DNA of 47,922 bases from NCBI GenBank assembly GCA_017529925.1, contig JAFXMZ010000010.1:1-47922 (forward strand), read 5' to 3'. Under the pieces are notes generated by a model that did not search any database, was not told the DNA's origin, and saw only the letters and a list, made by a program, of their open reading frames with translations. A program made the position numbers and the translations under genes. This document shows positions 40,958 through 47,922 of this stretch, one piece after another. Within the stretch, counting starts at the first letter, position 1. Every line of letters begins with the position of its first letter. The stretch comes from Clostridiales bacterium (GTDB lineage Bacteria > Bacillota > Clostridia > Saccharofermentanales > Saccharofermentanaceae).

Positions 40958-41344
40958 GTGAAGCGCAGGATACGCATCAGCACAAAAGCGTATAAGGAGC
41001 CGCTCGAGACTTTCGCGATGTGGGATGACTCGGAATCCGTTCTCAGTATCAGGTGGAAAGAGGACCATGAAGGACAGACTGCGCTCTATGACCTTTCATT
41101 TGACAAGGCAAGCGGCATAGCCTCGATCAACAGATCGGGCGACATCAAGAGCGTGATGACTTTTGACACATCGCGCAAGACAGTGTCGCAGTTCCACACC
41201 CCGTACGGCACGATCGAAATGGGGATCACAACGGAATATATAAAGATCCCGTCCCTGCTCGAGAGGGCCTTCGAGATCTCATATGAGATAGAGGGCGGCG
41301 CTGAGGAATTACAGAAGAATATCTTTACGATCACGCTGATCTGA
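40958..41344 (+). CDS. DUF1934 beta-barrel protein (YwiB-like)
   Basis: 128 residues from the GTG at 40958, chosen because GGAG lies eight bases before and the family fold begins at once (KRRIRISTKAYKEPLETFAM). The frame is open upstream but overlaps murI. The sequence is mostly predicted strands: ALYDLSFDKASGIASINRSG, TPYGTIEMGITTEYIKI, FEISYEIEGGAEELQKNIFTITLI. DUF1934 members resemble lipocalin-type barrels and often follow murI in Clostridia. No activity is known. Confidence 0.82.
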   Translation: MKRRIRISTKAYKEPLETFAMWDDSESVLSIRWKEDHEGQTALYDLSFDKASGIASINRSGDIKSVMTFDTSRKTVSQFHTPYGTIEMGITTEYIKIPSLLERAFEISYEIEGGAEELQKNIFTITLI

Positions 41345-41453
41345 CTGCCTGAAAAGACCGGCTGGCTGACCCGCGAGGGACGCTTTTCGGGGTGGGGAGA
41401 GCGGATGATACAGAAAAAAGGCAATTTCGCATTGAAATTTGTGAAAAATGCTC

Positions 41454-41482
41454 TTGCAAAAGCTCAGGGTCTAATGTAAAAT
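41454..41482 (+). promoter_or_regulatory. rpmF promoter
   Basis: TTGCAA (41454-41459), a 17-base spacer and TAAAAT (41477-41482). The Shine-Dalgarno GGAGGTGGAG ends about nine bases before the ATG at 41539. The 190 bases between the DUF1934 stop and this gene otherwise hold nothing recognisable. Confidence 0.7.
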
Positions 41483-41538
41483 CTTTAAGCATTTGTTTTG
41501 AACATATTAACCCTTGAGTTAAACGGAGGTGGAGATAT

Positions 41539-41724
41539 ATGGCACATCCTAAGAGAAAGTGGTCGAAGGCAAGGACTTCCCGCCACAGGAGCGCATGGAA
41601 GCTTGCGGTACCCGGTTTTGTTGAGTGCCCGCAGTGTCATTCCAAGATGCTTCGCCGCAAGGTCTGCAAGAACTGCGGTTATCTTGACGGTAAGCAGGTC
41701 ATTACAGTCGGCGAAGAAGCTTGA
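41539..41724 (+). CDS. rpmF: 50S ribosomal protein L32 (zinc-binding form)
   Basis: 61 residues. The start MAHPKRKWSKARTSRHRSAW is typical of L32, and two CxxC pairs (CPQC near 30-33 and CKNC near 43-46) give the zinc-binding, C+ form. Some bacteria carry a zinc-free copy elsewhere for zinc starvation; none is visible here. The usual upstream partner (DUF177/YceD) is missing, and plsX or fabH do not follow. The gene stands alone with its own promoter and terminator. Confidence 0.97.
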   Translation: MAHPKRKWSKARTSRHRSAWKLAVPGFVECPQCHSKMLRRKVCKNCGYLDGKQVITVGEEA

Positions 41725-41747
41725 CCTCAATAAGGAAACTGATGACA

Positions 41748-41780
41748 GGGCGGTGTTTGATCTACGATCACCGCCCTTTT
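41748..41780 (+). terminator. rpmF terminator
   Basis: Perfect 8-bp arms GGGCGGTG (41748-41755) and CACCGCCC (41769-41776) around a 13-base loop, followed by TTTTATT. Confidence 0.9.
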
Positions 41781-41827
41781 ATTATGTCGACTTGAAGGTA
41801 CGGCAGGAAAGATAATGAGGATAAAAG

Positions 41828-43156
41828 ATGAGTAAACCCGTAGTTGCAATCGTAGGACGCCCCAATGTCGGCAAGTCCAGCCTTTTCAACACGCTTTACG
41901 GAGAGAGGATATCGATCGTTCACGATACTCCGGGCGTTACCAGGGACAGGATCTATGCCAATGCCAAGTGGCGAGAGAGAGAGTTTACCATGATCGACAC
42001 GGGCGGTATCGAGCCCGAGAGCGAGGACGTTATCCTCAAGGGGATGCGCCTTCAGGCGGAGATTGCCATCGAGACGGCTGACGTTATCCTCTTTATGTGC
42101 GACCTCAAGTCAGGTCTTACGGCGGCGGATCAGGAGATCGCCGTTATGCTCAGGAAGGCGAAGCGCCCGGTCGTCGTAGCAGTCAACAAGGTCGACAAGG
42201 TAGGTGATCCGCCTCCCGAGATCTACGAATTCTACAATCTGGGATTAGGTGACGTCATCCCGATATCCGCTGCCCACAGGCTCGGTATCGGTGATCTTCT
42301 CGACGCCCTTTTCGAGTGCTTCCCTCCCGAAGACGAAGGCGAAGGAAATGACGGAAGGATAAGGGTCGCACTCATCGGAAGACCTAATGCCGGCAAGTCG
42401 TCGCTTACCAACAGGATGACGGGCTCTGACAGGAGCATCGTATCGGATATCGCAGGAACCACGAGGGACGCGATCGATTCCGAAGTTGACAACAGGTTCG
42501 GGAAGTTTACGATCGTCGATACTGCCGGAATGAGGAAGAAGAGCAGGATCGAGGACGTCATCGAAAAGTATTCGATGATAAGGGCTCTGTCCGCAGTCGA
42601 GCATGCCGATGTATGCGTCATCATGATCGATGCTTCCGTAGGCATTACAGAGCAGGATACGAGGGTCGCAGGACTTGCGCACGACTCGGGCAAGGCATCT
42701 GTCATCGTCATAAACAAGTGGGATCTTATCGATAAGGAGACAGGTACTCTCGAGACCATGACAAAGATGGTCAAGGAGAGGTTTGCATTCATGGATTATG
42801 CTCCCGTTCTCTTCATATCCGCGAAGACAGGCCAGAGGGTAGATAAGCTCTGGGAGAAGATCGCCGCAGTATATGAGCAGGCAGGAAGAAGACTGACCAC
42901 CGGCGTCTTTAACGACATGCTCAACGAGGCAGTCGCCATGGTACCGACGCCCCAGGATAAGGGCAAGCACTTAAAGATCTATTACGGAACACAGATCTCG
43001 TGCTATCCGCCCACTTTCGCGCTGTTCGTAAATGATAAGGAACTTTCGCATTTTTCATATGAGAGATATCTCGAGAATCAGATAAGGAAGAACTTCGGTT
43101 TTGAAGGCACTCCGATAAGGTTCTTTTTGCGTAACAAGAAGGGCGACGGAGTCTGA
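41828..43156 (+). CDS. der: Ribosome-associated GTPase Der (EngA)
   Basis: 442 residues with two tandem GTPase domains and a KH-like C-terminal domain. First P-loop GRPNVGKSS (about 10-18) with DTGG and NKVD; second P-loop GRPNAGKSS (about 182-190) with DTAGMRKK and NKWD. The C-terminus (about 355-442) includes LKIYYGTQISCYPPTFALFVND and ends in the basic FFLRNKKG. Der is needed for 50S subunit assembly. It has a GAGG-type Shine-Dalgarno and precedes typA by about 100 bases. In many Clostridia plsY and gpsA follow der; here they do not. Confidence 0.96.
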   Translation: MSKPVVAIVGRPNVGKSSLFNTLYGERISIVHDTPGVTRDRIYANAKWREREFTMIDTGGIEPESEDVILKGMRLQAEIAIETADVILFMCDLKSGLTAADQEIAVMLRKAKRPVVVAVNKVDKVGDPPPEIYEFYNLGLGDVIPISAAHRLGIGDLLDALFECFPPEDEGEGNDGRIRVALIGRPNAGKSSLTNRMTGSDRSIVSDIAGTTRDAIDSEVDNRFGKFTIVDTAGMRKKSRIEDVIEKYSMIRALSAVEHADVCVIMIDASVGITEQDTRVAGLAHDSGKASVIVINKWDLIDKETGTLETMTKMVKERFAFMDYAPVLFISAKTGQRVDKLWEKIAAVYEQAGRRLTTGVFNDMLNEAVAMVPTPQDKGKHLKIYYGTQISCYPPTFALFVNDKELSHFSYERYLENQIRKNFGFEGTPIRFFLRNKKGDGV

Positions 43157-43255
43157 TATTTTGTGTAATATGTCCTGTTCATGTAAGGGGCATAAAGTAG
43201 CAAAATAGATGAGGACTATATTAATAATATTATTGAGGAGTAAACGACACTACTT

Positions 43256-45100
43256 ATGGCTAAGATCGAGAATATGAGGAACATCGCCATCATCGCTCAC
43301 GTTGACCACGGTAAGACGACAATAGTCGATTCCATGCTCAAGCAGGCAGGTATCTACAGAGAGAATGAGCAGATCGTCGAGCAGGTCATGGACAGCAACG
43401 ATCTCGAGAGGGAAAGAGGCATTACGATCCTCGCGAAAAATACCGCGATCCAGTATAAGGACATAAGGATCAATGTCGTCGACACTCCCGGCCACGCCGA
43501 TTTCGGCGGTGAGGTTGAGCGCGTACTCAAGATGGTAGACGCCGTCCTCCTCGTAGTTGATGCTTTCGACGGACCGATGCCCCAGACGAGATTCGTTCTC
43601 AGGAAGGCTCTCGAGATGGGTCTTCGCCCCATAGTCTGCATCAACAAGATCGACCGTCCCGACGCACGTCCCAATCAGGTCGTCGACATGGTACTCGATC
43701 TCTTTATCGAGCTCGGAGCCGATGATGACCAGCTCGAGTTCCCGATCGTATATACATCCGGTAAGACAGGTATCGCGACTCTCGACCTCAAGGAATTCAC
43801 TGAGGGAAAAGAGCTCGACTTTACTCCTCTCCTCGACACGATAGTCGAATATACACCCTGCCCCGAGGGCGACCCCGAGGCTCCCCTCCAGCTCCTCGTT
43901 TCCAACATCGATGCCGATCCCTATATCGGAAGGATCGCCGTTGGAAGGATCGAGAGAGGTACTATCTCACAGAACCAGAACGTCGCAGTCGTTACATACG
44001 GCGAGGACGGCAAGAAGAGTGCAAGGATCGTCAAGCTCCTCCGTTTTGCAGGCCTTTCGAAGCAGGAGATACAGAGCGCTTCCATCGGTGAGATCGTCTG
44101 CGTTGCAGGTATCCCCGATATCAATATCGGCGATACGATCTGCGATGCCGCTAATCCCGAGGCTATCCCCTTCGTCGATATCGACGAGCCTACAATCGCG
44201 ATGACATTCTCCGTCAACGATTCACCTTTCGCAGGTCAGGACGGTAAGTTCGTAACATCAAGGCACCTGAGGGACAGGCTCTTCAAGGAAGTCGAGACGA
44301 ATGTTTCGATGAGAGTTGAAGAGACTGACACGACAGAGGCATTCGTCGTAAAGGGAAGAGGAGAGCTCCACCTTTCGATATTGATAGAGACGATGAGAAG
44401 AGAAGGATATGAGTTCCAGGTCAGCAAGCCTAAGGTAATCCTCAAGGAGGTCGACGGCGTTCTCTGCGAGCCTGTCGAGGATCTTGTCATCGACGTTCCC
44501 GAGGACTTTGTAGGTCCCGTTATGGAGAAGCTCGGAAGAAGGAAAGCGGAGCTTCTGAACATGCTCCCGCCCGAGAAGGGATACTCGAGACTTGAGTTCC
44601 GTATTCCCTCCAGAGGTATCATCGGATACAGGACCGAGTTTTTGACCGACACTAAGGGCAATGGTATAATGAACAGCGTAATCAGTGGCTTTGAGCCCTA
44701 TGCCGGCGAGATCGAGACAAGGTCTCACGGAGTGCTCGTAGCATTCGAGAGCGGAGAGGCCATGACTTACGGACTGTTCAATGCACAGGAAAGGGGAGCG
44801 CTCCTCATCGGTGCGGGAACACCGGTCTATGAAGGCATGATCGTAGGCATCAATCCCAAGCCCGAGGACATCACCGTAAACGTCTGCAAGAAGAAGCATG
44901 TAACGAATATGCGTGCAGCCGGATCCGATGACGCGATGCGCCTTACGCCTCCTCTCAACTACAGCCTTGAGCAGTGTCTGGAATTTGTGGAGGATGATGA
45001 GCTTTGTGAGGTTACTCCGAAGAATATCAGGCTACGCAAGAGGATACTTAATACGGACCTCAGAATGAAGGACCGTGCAGCTAAGAAGAAAGAATCCTGA
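43256..45100 (+). CDS. typA: Translational GTPase TypA/BipA
   Basis: 614 residues, full length. Domain I has the G1 motif AHVDHGKTT (about 14-22), the effector/G2 segment with [10 protein letters not shown]3 [17 protein letters not shown]4 NKIDRPDA and G5 YTSGKTG. Domains II, III and V follow, and the C-terminal TypA-specific domain begins near 470 and ends at [10 protein letters not shown]. TypA binds the ribosome and aids growth at low temperature or under stress, and late 50S assembly. The start is about 15 bases after GAGGAG, slightly long. A 12-bp palindrome AATAATATTATT (43223-43234) sits immediately before that site. mltG begins two bases after the stop. Confidence 0.96.
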   Translation: MAKIENMRNIAIIAHVDHGKTTIVDSMLKQAGIYRENEQIVEQVMDSNDLERERGITILAKNTAIQYKDIRINVVDTPGHADFGGEVERVLKMVDAVLLVVDAFDGPMPQTRFVLRKALEMGLRPIVCINKIDRPDARPNQVVDMVLDLFIELGADDDQLEFPIVYTSGKTGIATLDLKEFTEGKELDFTPLLDTIVEYTPCPEGDPEAPLQLLVSNIDADPYIGRIAVGRIERGTISQNQNVAVVTYGEDGKKSARIVKLLRFAGLSKQEIQSASIGEIVCVAGIPDINIGDTICDAANPEAIPFVDIDEPTIAMTFSVNDSPFAGQDGKFVTSRHLRDRLFKEVETNVSMRVEETDTTEAFVVKGRGELHLSILIETMRREGYEFQVSKPKVILKEVDGVLCEPVEDLVIDVPEDFVGPVMEKLGRRKAELLNMLPPEKGYSRLEFRIPSRGIIGYRTEFLTDTKGNGIMNSVISGFEPYAGEIETRSHGVLVAFESGEAMTYGLFNAQERGALLIGAGTPVYEGMIVGINPKPEDITVNVCKKKHVTNMRAAGSDDAMRLTPPLNYSLEQCLEFVEDDELCEVTPKNIRLRKRILNTDLRMKDRAAKKKES

Positions 45101-45102
45101 GG

Positions 45103-46362
45103 ATGTTTTCGAAGAAACTTAAGATCGCATTCAGAATACTTCTTGTTTTGGTACTGCTCTTCGCTTTTGCGGTAATGGGCGTATATTTCGGATATAACTA
45201 CGTGTTGTCCCAGGAGAAGAGACTGGACGATCTTAAGGAGAAGATCGCGAACGAGGAGATCGTCATCGACAAGGATACTCCCGGTGCGGTCTCCGTTCTC
45301 ATCGAGACAGGTGACATGACTTCCGATATCGCTCAGACGCTTTTCGAGAAGGACCTGATCGACAATACCTTCGTATTCTCCCTGATGAGTAAGATAAACG
45401 GTTTTGACGGCGCTTATATGGCCGGTACGCATTATGTGCTGCCGGGCATGAGCTACGACGAGATCATGTATTTCCTGACGCTCGAACCTGAGAGCGTTAC
45501 GGTCGTCTTCCCTGAAGGAATGACATATGAGCAGATGAAGAAGAAGCTCCATGAGGCTGGGCTTACCTTCTCTGACGAGGATATGGACAGATGCATGGAC
45601 AGCCCCGACCTGTTCGTCGACTATAAGTTCGTTTCGCAGATCGTTCTCGATGAGAACAGGGATCACGTCCTCTCCGGATATCTCTTCCCCGATACATATG
45701 AATTCGACGTCAATGCATCCGCAGAGTCGATCGTAAATACTTTCCTTGCGAATACCGATGCCAAGCTCTACGATGAATACTACGAGCGTGCAGAGGCTAT
45801 AGGCATGAGCCTTGACGAGGTAATCACTCTGGCGTCCCTTATCCAGACCGAGACATCGAGACCTCTCGACATGCTCTATATATCGGCTGTATTCCATAAC
45901 CGTCTCGCATCCGACGATCCTTCGATGCACCTTATGAGCTCCGACGCATCTATCAACTATCTGCGTGAGATGATGGGCCTCGAGAAGCATCTCGTCCTTA
46001 CGTCTGAGGACCTTAATATCGACAGCCCCTACAACACATATAAATACCCGGATCTTCCTCCGGGACCTATCTGCATGCCGGGTATCGACGCCATCCAGGC
46101 GGCCCTTTATCCCGAGCCCAACTGCAACTTCTACTACTTCTGCGCGACAGGCGACGGCGGATCTGCCTATGCCGTAACGCTCGAGGAGCATGAGGCCAAT
46201 GTCGCAATGTACAGGGAGATCTGGGAGCAGCAGGACAGAGAGGCTGAACAAAAGAGGATAGAGGAAGAGGAGAAGCGCCGCCGCGAAGAGGAGAGGCGCA
46301 AGAACCCCGCGCTGACGACTCCCGTACCCACGGGCAGCCCCACACCCACACCGGCAACATGA
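45103..46362 (+). CDS. mltG: Endolytic murein transglycosylase MltG
   Basis: 419 residues. A cytoplasmic tail and single membrane segment (about 10-30) are followed by a LysM-like region and the YceG/MltG catalytic domain. The catalytic Glu 250 is in ITLASLIQTE, followed by YISAVFHNRLASDDPSMHLMSSDASINYL and SPYNTYKYPDLPPGPICMPG, all family signatures. It cleaves nascent glycan strands next to the membrane and helps set chain length. The C-terminus after about 370 is unusual: a highly charged Glu/Arg/Lys helix (EQKRIEEEEKRRREEERRK) and a Pro/Thr-rich tail (TTPVPTGSPTPTPAT). The U32 gene start overlaps the stop by four bases, the same neighbourhood as in Bacillus (mltG with the trhP genes). Confidence 0.95.
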   Translation: MFSKKLKIAFRILLVLVLLFAFAVMGVYFGYNYVLSQEKRLDDLKEKIANEEIVIDKDTPGAVSVLIETGDMTSDIAQTLFEKDLIDNTFVFSLMSKINGFDGAYMAGTHYVLPGMSYDEIMYFLTLEPESVTVVFPEGMTYEQMKKKLHEAGLTFSDEDMDRCMDSPDLFVDYKFVSQIVLDENRDHVLSGYLFPDTYEFDVNASAESIVNTFLANTDAKLYDEYYERAEAIGMSLDEVITLASLIQTETSRPLDMLYISAVFHNRLASDDPSMHLMSSDASINYLREMMGLEKHLVLTSEDLNIDSPYNTYKYPDLPPGPICMPGIDAIQAALYPEPNCNFYYFCATGDGGSAYAVTLEEHEANVAMYREIWEQQDREAEQKRIEEEEKRRREEERRKNPALTTPVPTGSPTPTPAT

Positions 46363-47633
46363 TAAGACCTGAGATATTAAGCCCCGCAGGCGACATCGAA
46401 AAGCTGAGGACCGTCATCGACTACGGCGCCGATGCTGTCTATATGTCCGGCAAGAGCTACGGCCTGCGTACATTCTCCGGAAACTTCACCCGCGAAGAGA
46501 TGAAGGAAGGCATCGACTACGCCCATTCAAAGGGTGTTAAGTGCTATGTCACGATGAATATCTATGCCCTCGAAAATGATCTTAAGGACATGGATGACCA
46601 GATAGATTTTGTTGCACATGAAGCTGGCGCTGACGCGGTGCTGGTATCCGATCCCGGCATCTTTATGAAAGTAAAGAGGGTCGCTCCTGACCTCGAACTC
46701 CATATATCTACACAGGCGAGCGTGACGAATTCAGAGGCATGCAGATTCTGGTATGAACAGGGAGCCAGGAGGATAGTCCTCGCGCGCGAACTGTCGCTCG
46801 AGCAGATAAAGGAGATAAGAAAGAACATCCCGGAAGACCTGGAGCTTGAATGTTTCGTTCACGGTGCGATGTGCGTTTCATATTCAGGAAGATGTATCCT
46901 CTCGAACTATTTCACCGGAAGAAGATCGAACGGAGGCGCGTGTGCGCAGCCGTGCAGATGGGGGTATTCGCTCGTTGAAGAGAAGCGTCCTGAAGACCAG
47001 TTTCCGGTAGAGCAGGATCAGCGCGGAACATATATCCTGAGCAGCAAGGACATCTGCATGGCAGATCATGTTCCCGACCTCATCGAAGCCGGCATAACGA
47101 GCTTCAAGATCGAGGGAAGGATAAAGGGCGCATACTATGCCGCAGCTGCTACAAAGGTATACCGCGAGGCAGTCGACCGCTATATGAAGGATCCCGCTTC
47201 CTATGAGACTGATCCTCACTGGAATATCCTCCTCGACAAGGTAGTTCACAGGGACTACGACACCGGATTCTTCTACGGCGATCCCATGGATGATGCGGCT
47301 ATCGCATCTGATAAGACATATAACAAGCCCGCTTTTGTCGTGGGTGTCATCGAGTCATATGACAAATCACTCGGTCTCTACAGGATCTCACAGCGCAACA
47401 AGGTCTACTGCGGCGATATCCTGAATGTCTTAAAGCCTGAAGGCTACGAGGCCCCCGTTAAGATCACGGAGATGTTCGACGAGCAGATGAATCCCATCAC
47501 CGATGCACCTCATCCCCAGATGATCTTCTACGCACGTCTCGAACGCGAAGAAGGCCATACCGAGCCCCTCGGCAATAACACTTTCCTCTCGAGGGACGGC
47601 GACAAGGACGAGGGGATATTGCCGAATTCGTAA
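46359..47633 (+). CDS. trhP: U32-family protein, prephenate-dependent tRNA hydroxylation (TrhP-like)
   Basis: 424 residues, the usual length of bacterial U32 proteins. Opening MIRPEILSPAGDIEKLRTVIDYGADAVYMS; the family core ELECFVHGAMCVSYSGRCILSNYFTGRRSNGGACAQPCRW with its conserved cysteines (iron-sulfur or metal ligands); then SSKDICMADHVPDLIEAGITSFKIEGRIKG. The group was first called peptidase U32, but the studied TrhP members hydroxylate uridine 34 of tRNA. Placement directly after mltG matches the Bacillus yrrN/yrrO neighbourhood and supports the tRNA role. A specific function is inferred from family and context. Confidence 0.9.
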   Translation: MIRPEILSPAGDIEKLRTVIDYGADAVYMSGKSYGLRTFSGNFTREEMKEGIDYAHSKGVKCYVTMNIYALENDLKDMDDQIDFVAHEAGADAVLVSDPGIFMKVKRVAPDLELHISTQASVTNSEACRFWYEQGARRIVLARELSLEQIKEIRKNIPEDLELECFVHGAMCVSYSGRCILSNYFTGRRSNGGACAQPCRWGYSLVEEKRPEDQFPVEQDQRGTYILSSKDICMADHVPDLIEAGITSFKIEGRIKGAYYAAAATKVYREAVDRYMKDPASYETDPHWNILLDKVVHRDYDTGFFYGDPMDDAAIASDKTYNKPAFVVGVIESYDKSLGLYRISQRNKVYCGDILNVLKPEGYEAPVKITEMFDEQMNPITDAPHPQMIFYARLEREEGHTEPLGNNTFLSRDGDKDEGILPNS

Positions 47634-47664
47634 GAAGAACTGATACAACTGATCTGAAAAAAGC

Positions 47665-47697
47665 AACGGTCGAGAGATATTTCTCCGGCCGTTTTTT
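47665..47697 (+). terminator. Terminator after the typA-mltG-trhP operon
   Basis: AACGGTCG (47665-47672) pairs with CGGCCGTT (47686-47693) with one wobble, enclosing an AT-rich, partly paired loop (GAGA/TCTC). The stem is followed by a run of six T residues. Confidence 0.85.
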
Positions 47698-47784
47698 GAT
47701 GTTCAGGCAGAGAGTTAGAAAACGGGAAGTTACCAGCTTGTGAATTCTTTGTAAAAAGCGCTGATAACCTACGCTTATCAGATT

Positions 47785-47922
47785 GGGGCTGTCTCAAAAC
47801 TAAATTGAGATAGCCCTTTAATTTTGCAAAAGAAAATGGGTCCCGAAGGGCCCATTTATTGTTAGAATAATTGTGTGAAAAACATCCTAACATTACAGTC
47901 TGACTATAGCAAAAACGGGAGC
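47785..47922 (+). mobile_element. Left end of an IS1182-like insertion sequence (cut by the window edge)
   Basis: The end begins GGGGCTGTCTCAAAAC (47785-47800). This is a terminal-repeat-like sequence typical of such elements and also forms a hairpin with TTGAGATAGCCC (47805-47816). A second hairpin, AAATGGGTCC and GGGCCCATTT with loop CGAA (47834-47857), lies between the end and the transposase start, a usual shield against outside transcription. The transposase N-terminus follows and runs off the window. The downstream end and target duplication cannot be seen. Confidence 0.65.
47875..47922 (+). CDS. IS1182-like transposase, N-terminal fragment (partial)
   Basis: From a GTG at 47875 the frame reads VKNILTLQSDYSKNGS to the last base of the window. 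The LTLQSDYSKNGS opening is one I know from IS1182-family DDE transposases of Clostridia, normally about 450-560 residues. The GTG is the first start after an in-frame TAG at 47863-47865. No strong Shine-Dalgarno precedes it; weak translation is common for transposases. Only 16 codons are visible, so integrity cannot be judged. Confidence 0.6.
   Translation, partial: MKNILTLQSDYSKNGS

Noticed and set aside
44959..46251. 430-codon minus-strand open frame opposite mltG
   Set aside because: Shadow of mltG and the end of typA. mltG has all family motifs and couples to both neighbours; the antisense product has no family features.

Overview
The window looks like the chromosome of an anaerobic, Gram-positive, Clostridia-type bacterium (Bacillota). 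The evidence is gene content: long-form HPF, bifunctional Rel, RNase J, an [FeFe] hydrogenase, TypA, Der, MltG with a U32 tRNA-hydroxylation protein, a small basic RpsU, zinc-type RpmF and a CotH-type coat kinase remnant. Base composition is near balanced by eye and coding density is high. Finer placement (for example Oscillospirales or Saccharofermentans-like) is a guess. No rRNA, tRNA or CRISPR array was seen.

Layout. 1-223: tail of an unidentified gene and its terminator. 224-5356 (minus): one operon of VTC-domain protein, DUF4956 membrane protein, Cthe_2159-type beta-helix lipoprotein, OmpR-type regulator, histidine kinase and a C-terminal CotH remnant. 5431-9535 (plus): TetR regulator with a perfect operator, a PEP-utilising (rifampicin phosphotransferase-like) enzyme, a sugar O-acetyltransferase and a zinc-ribbon membrane protein. 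9555-16251 (plus): short MetH, TrmB, a strongly codon-biased GAPDH, a zinc-ribbon protein, HPF and a membrane protein. 16331-22208 (minus): [FeFe] hydrogenase with an unusual GltD-like flavoprotein partner, then a SsuABC/ThiXYZ-like importer. 22328-27300 (plus): rpsU, then recJ-rel. 27375-30208 (minus): RNase J and an SH3-3D cell-wall protein. 30339-37072 (plus): small membrane protein, proS, a transglutaminase/LRR protein and a MacB/FtsX-type ABC pair. 37073-37664: non-coding region with an ordered repeat array. 37665-38450 (minus): AraC-type regulator. 38586-47633 (plus): small-multidrug-export-like protein, RluD-type synthase, MurI, DUF1934 protein, RpmF, Der, TypA, MltG and TrhP-like U32 protein. 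47785-47922: the first bases of an IS1182-like insertion sequence cut by the window edge.

Most of the window is housekeeping: translation and ribosome maintenance (RpsU, RpmF, Der, TypA, HPF, ProS, TrmB, pseudouridine synthase), stringent response and RNA decay (Rel, RNase J), DNA repair (RecJ) and cell wall (MurI, MltG, 3D protein).

The most unexplained structure is at 37201-37526. Twelve copies of a 10-bp half-site (TTTAGTAGAA or its reverse complement) alternate in orientation on a nearly exact 26-bp pitch. There are six on each side of a central break that carries its own hairpin, so the whole block is one large dyad. The DNA between half-sites is mostly not conserved. I could not match it to a known repeat class from the sequence alone. 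Other points worth attention are the CotH deletion inside the VTC/DUF4956/Cthe_2159 two-component operon, candidate regulator boxes for that operon, the hydrogenase partner architecture, and the IS edge.
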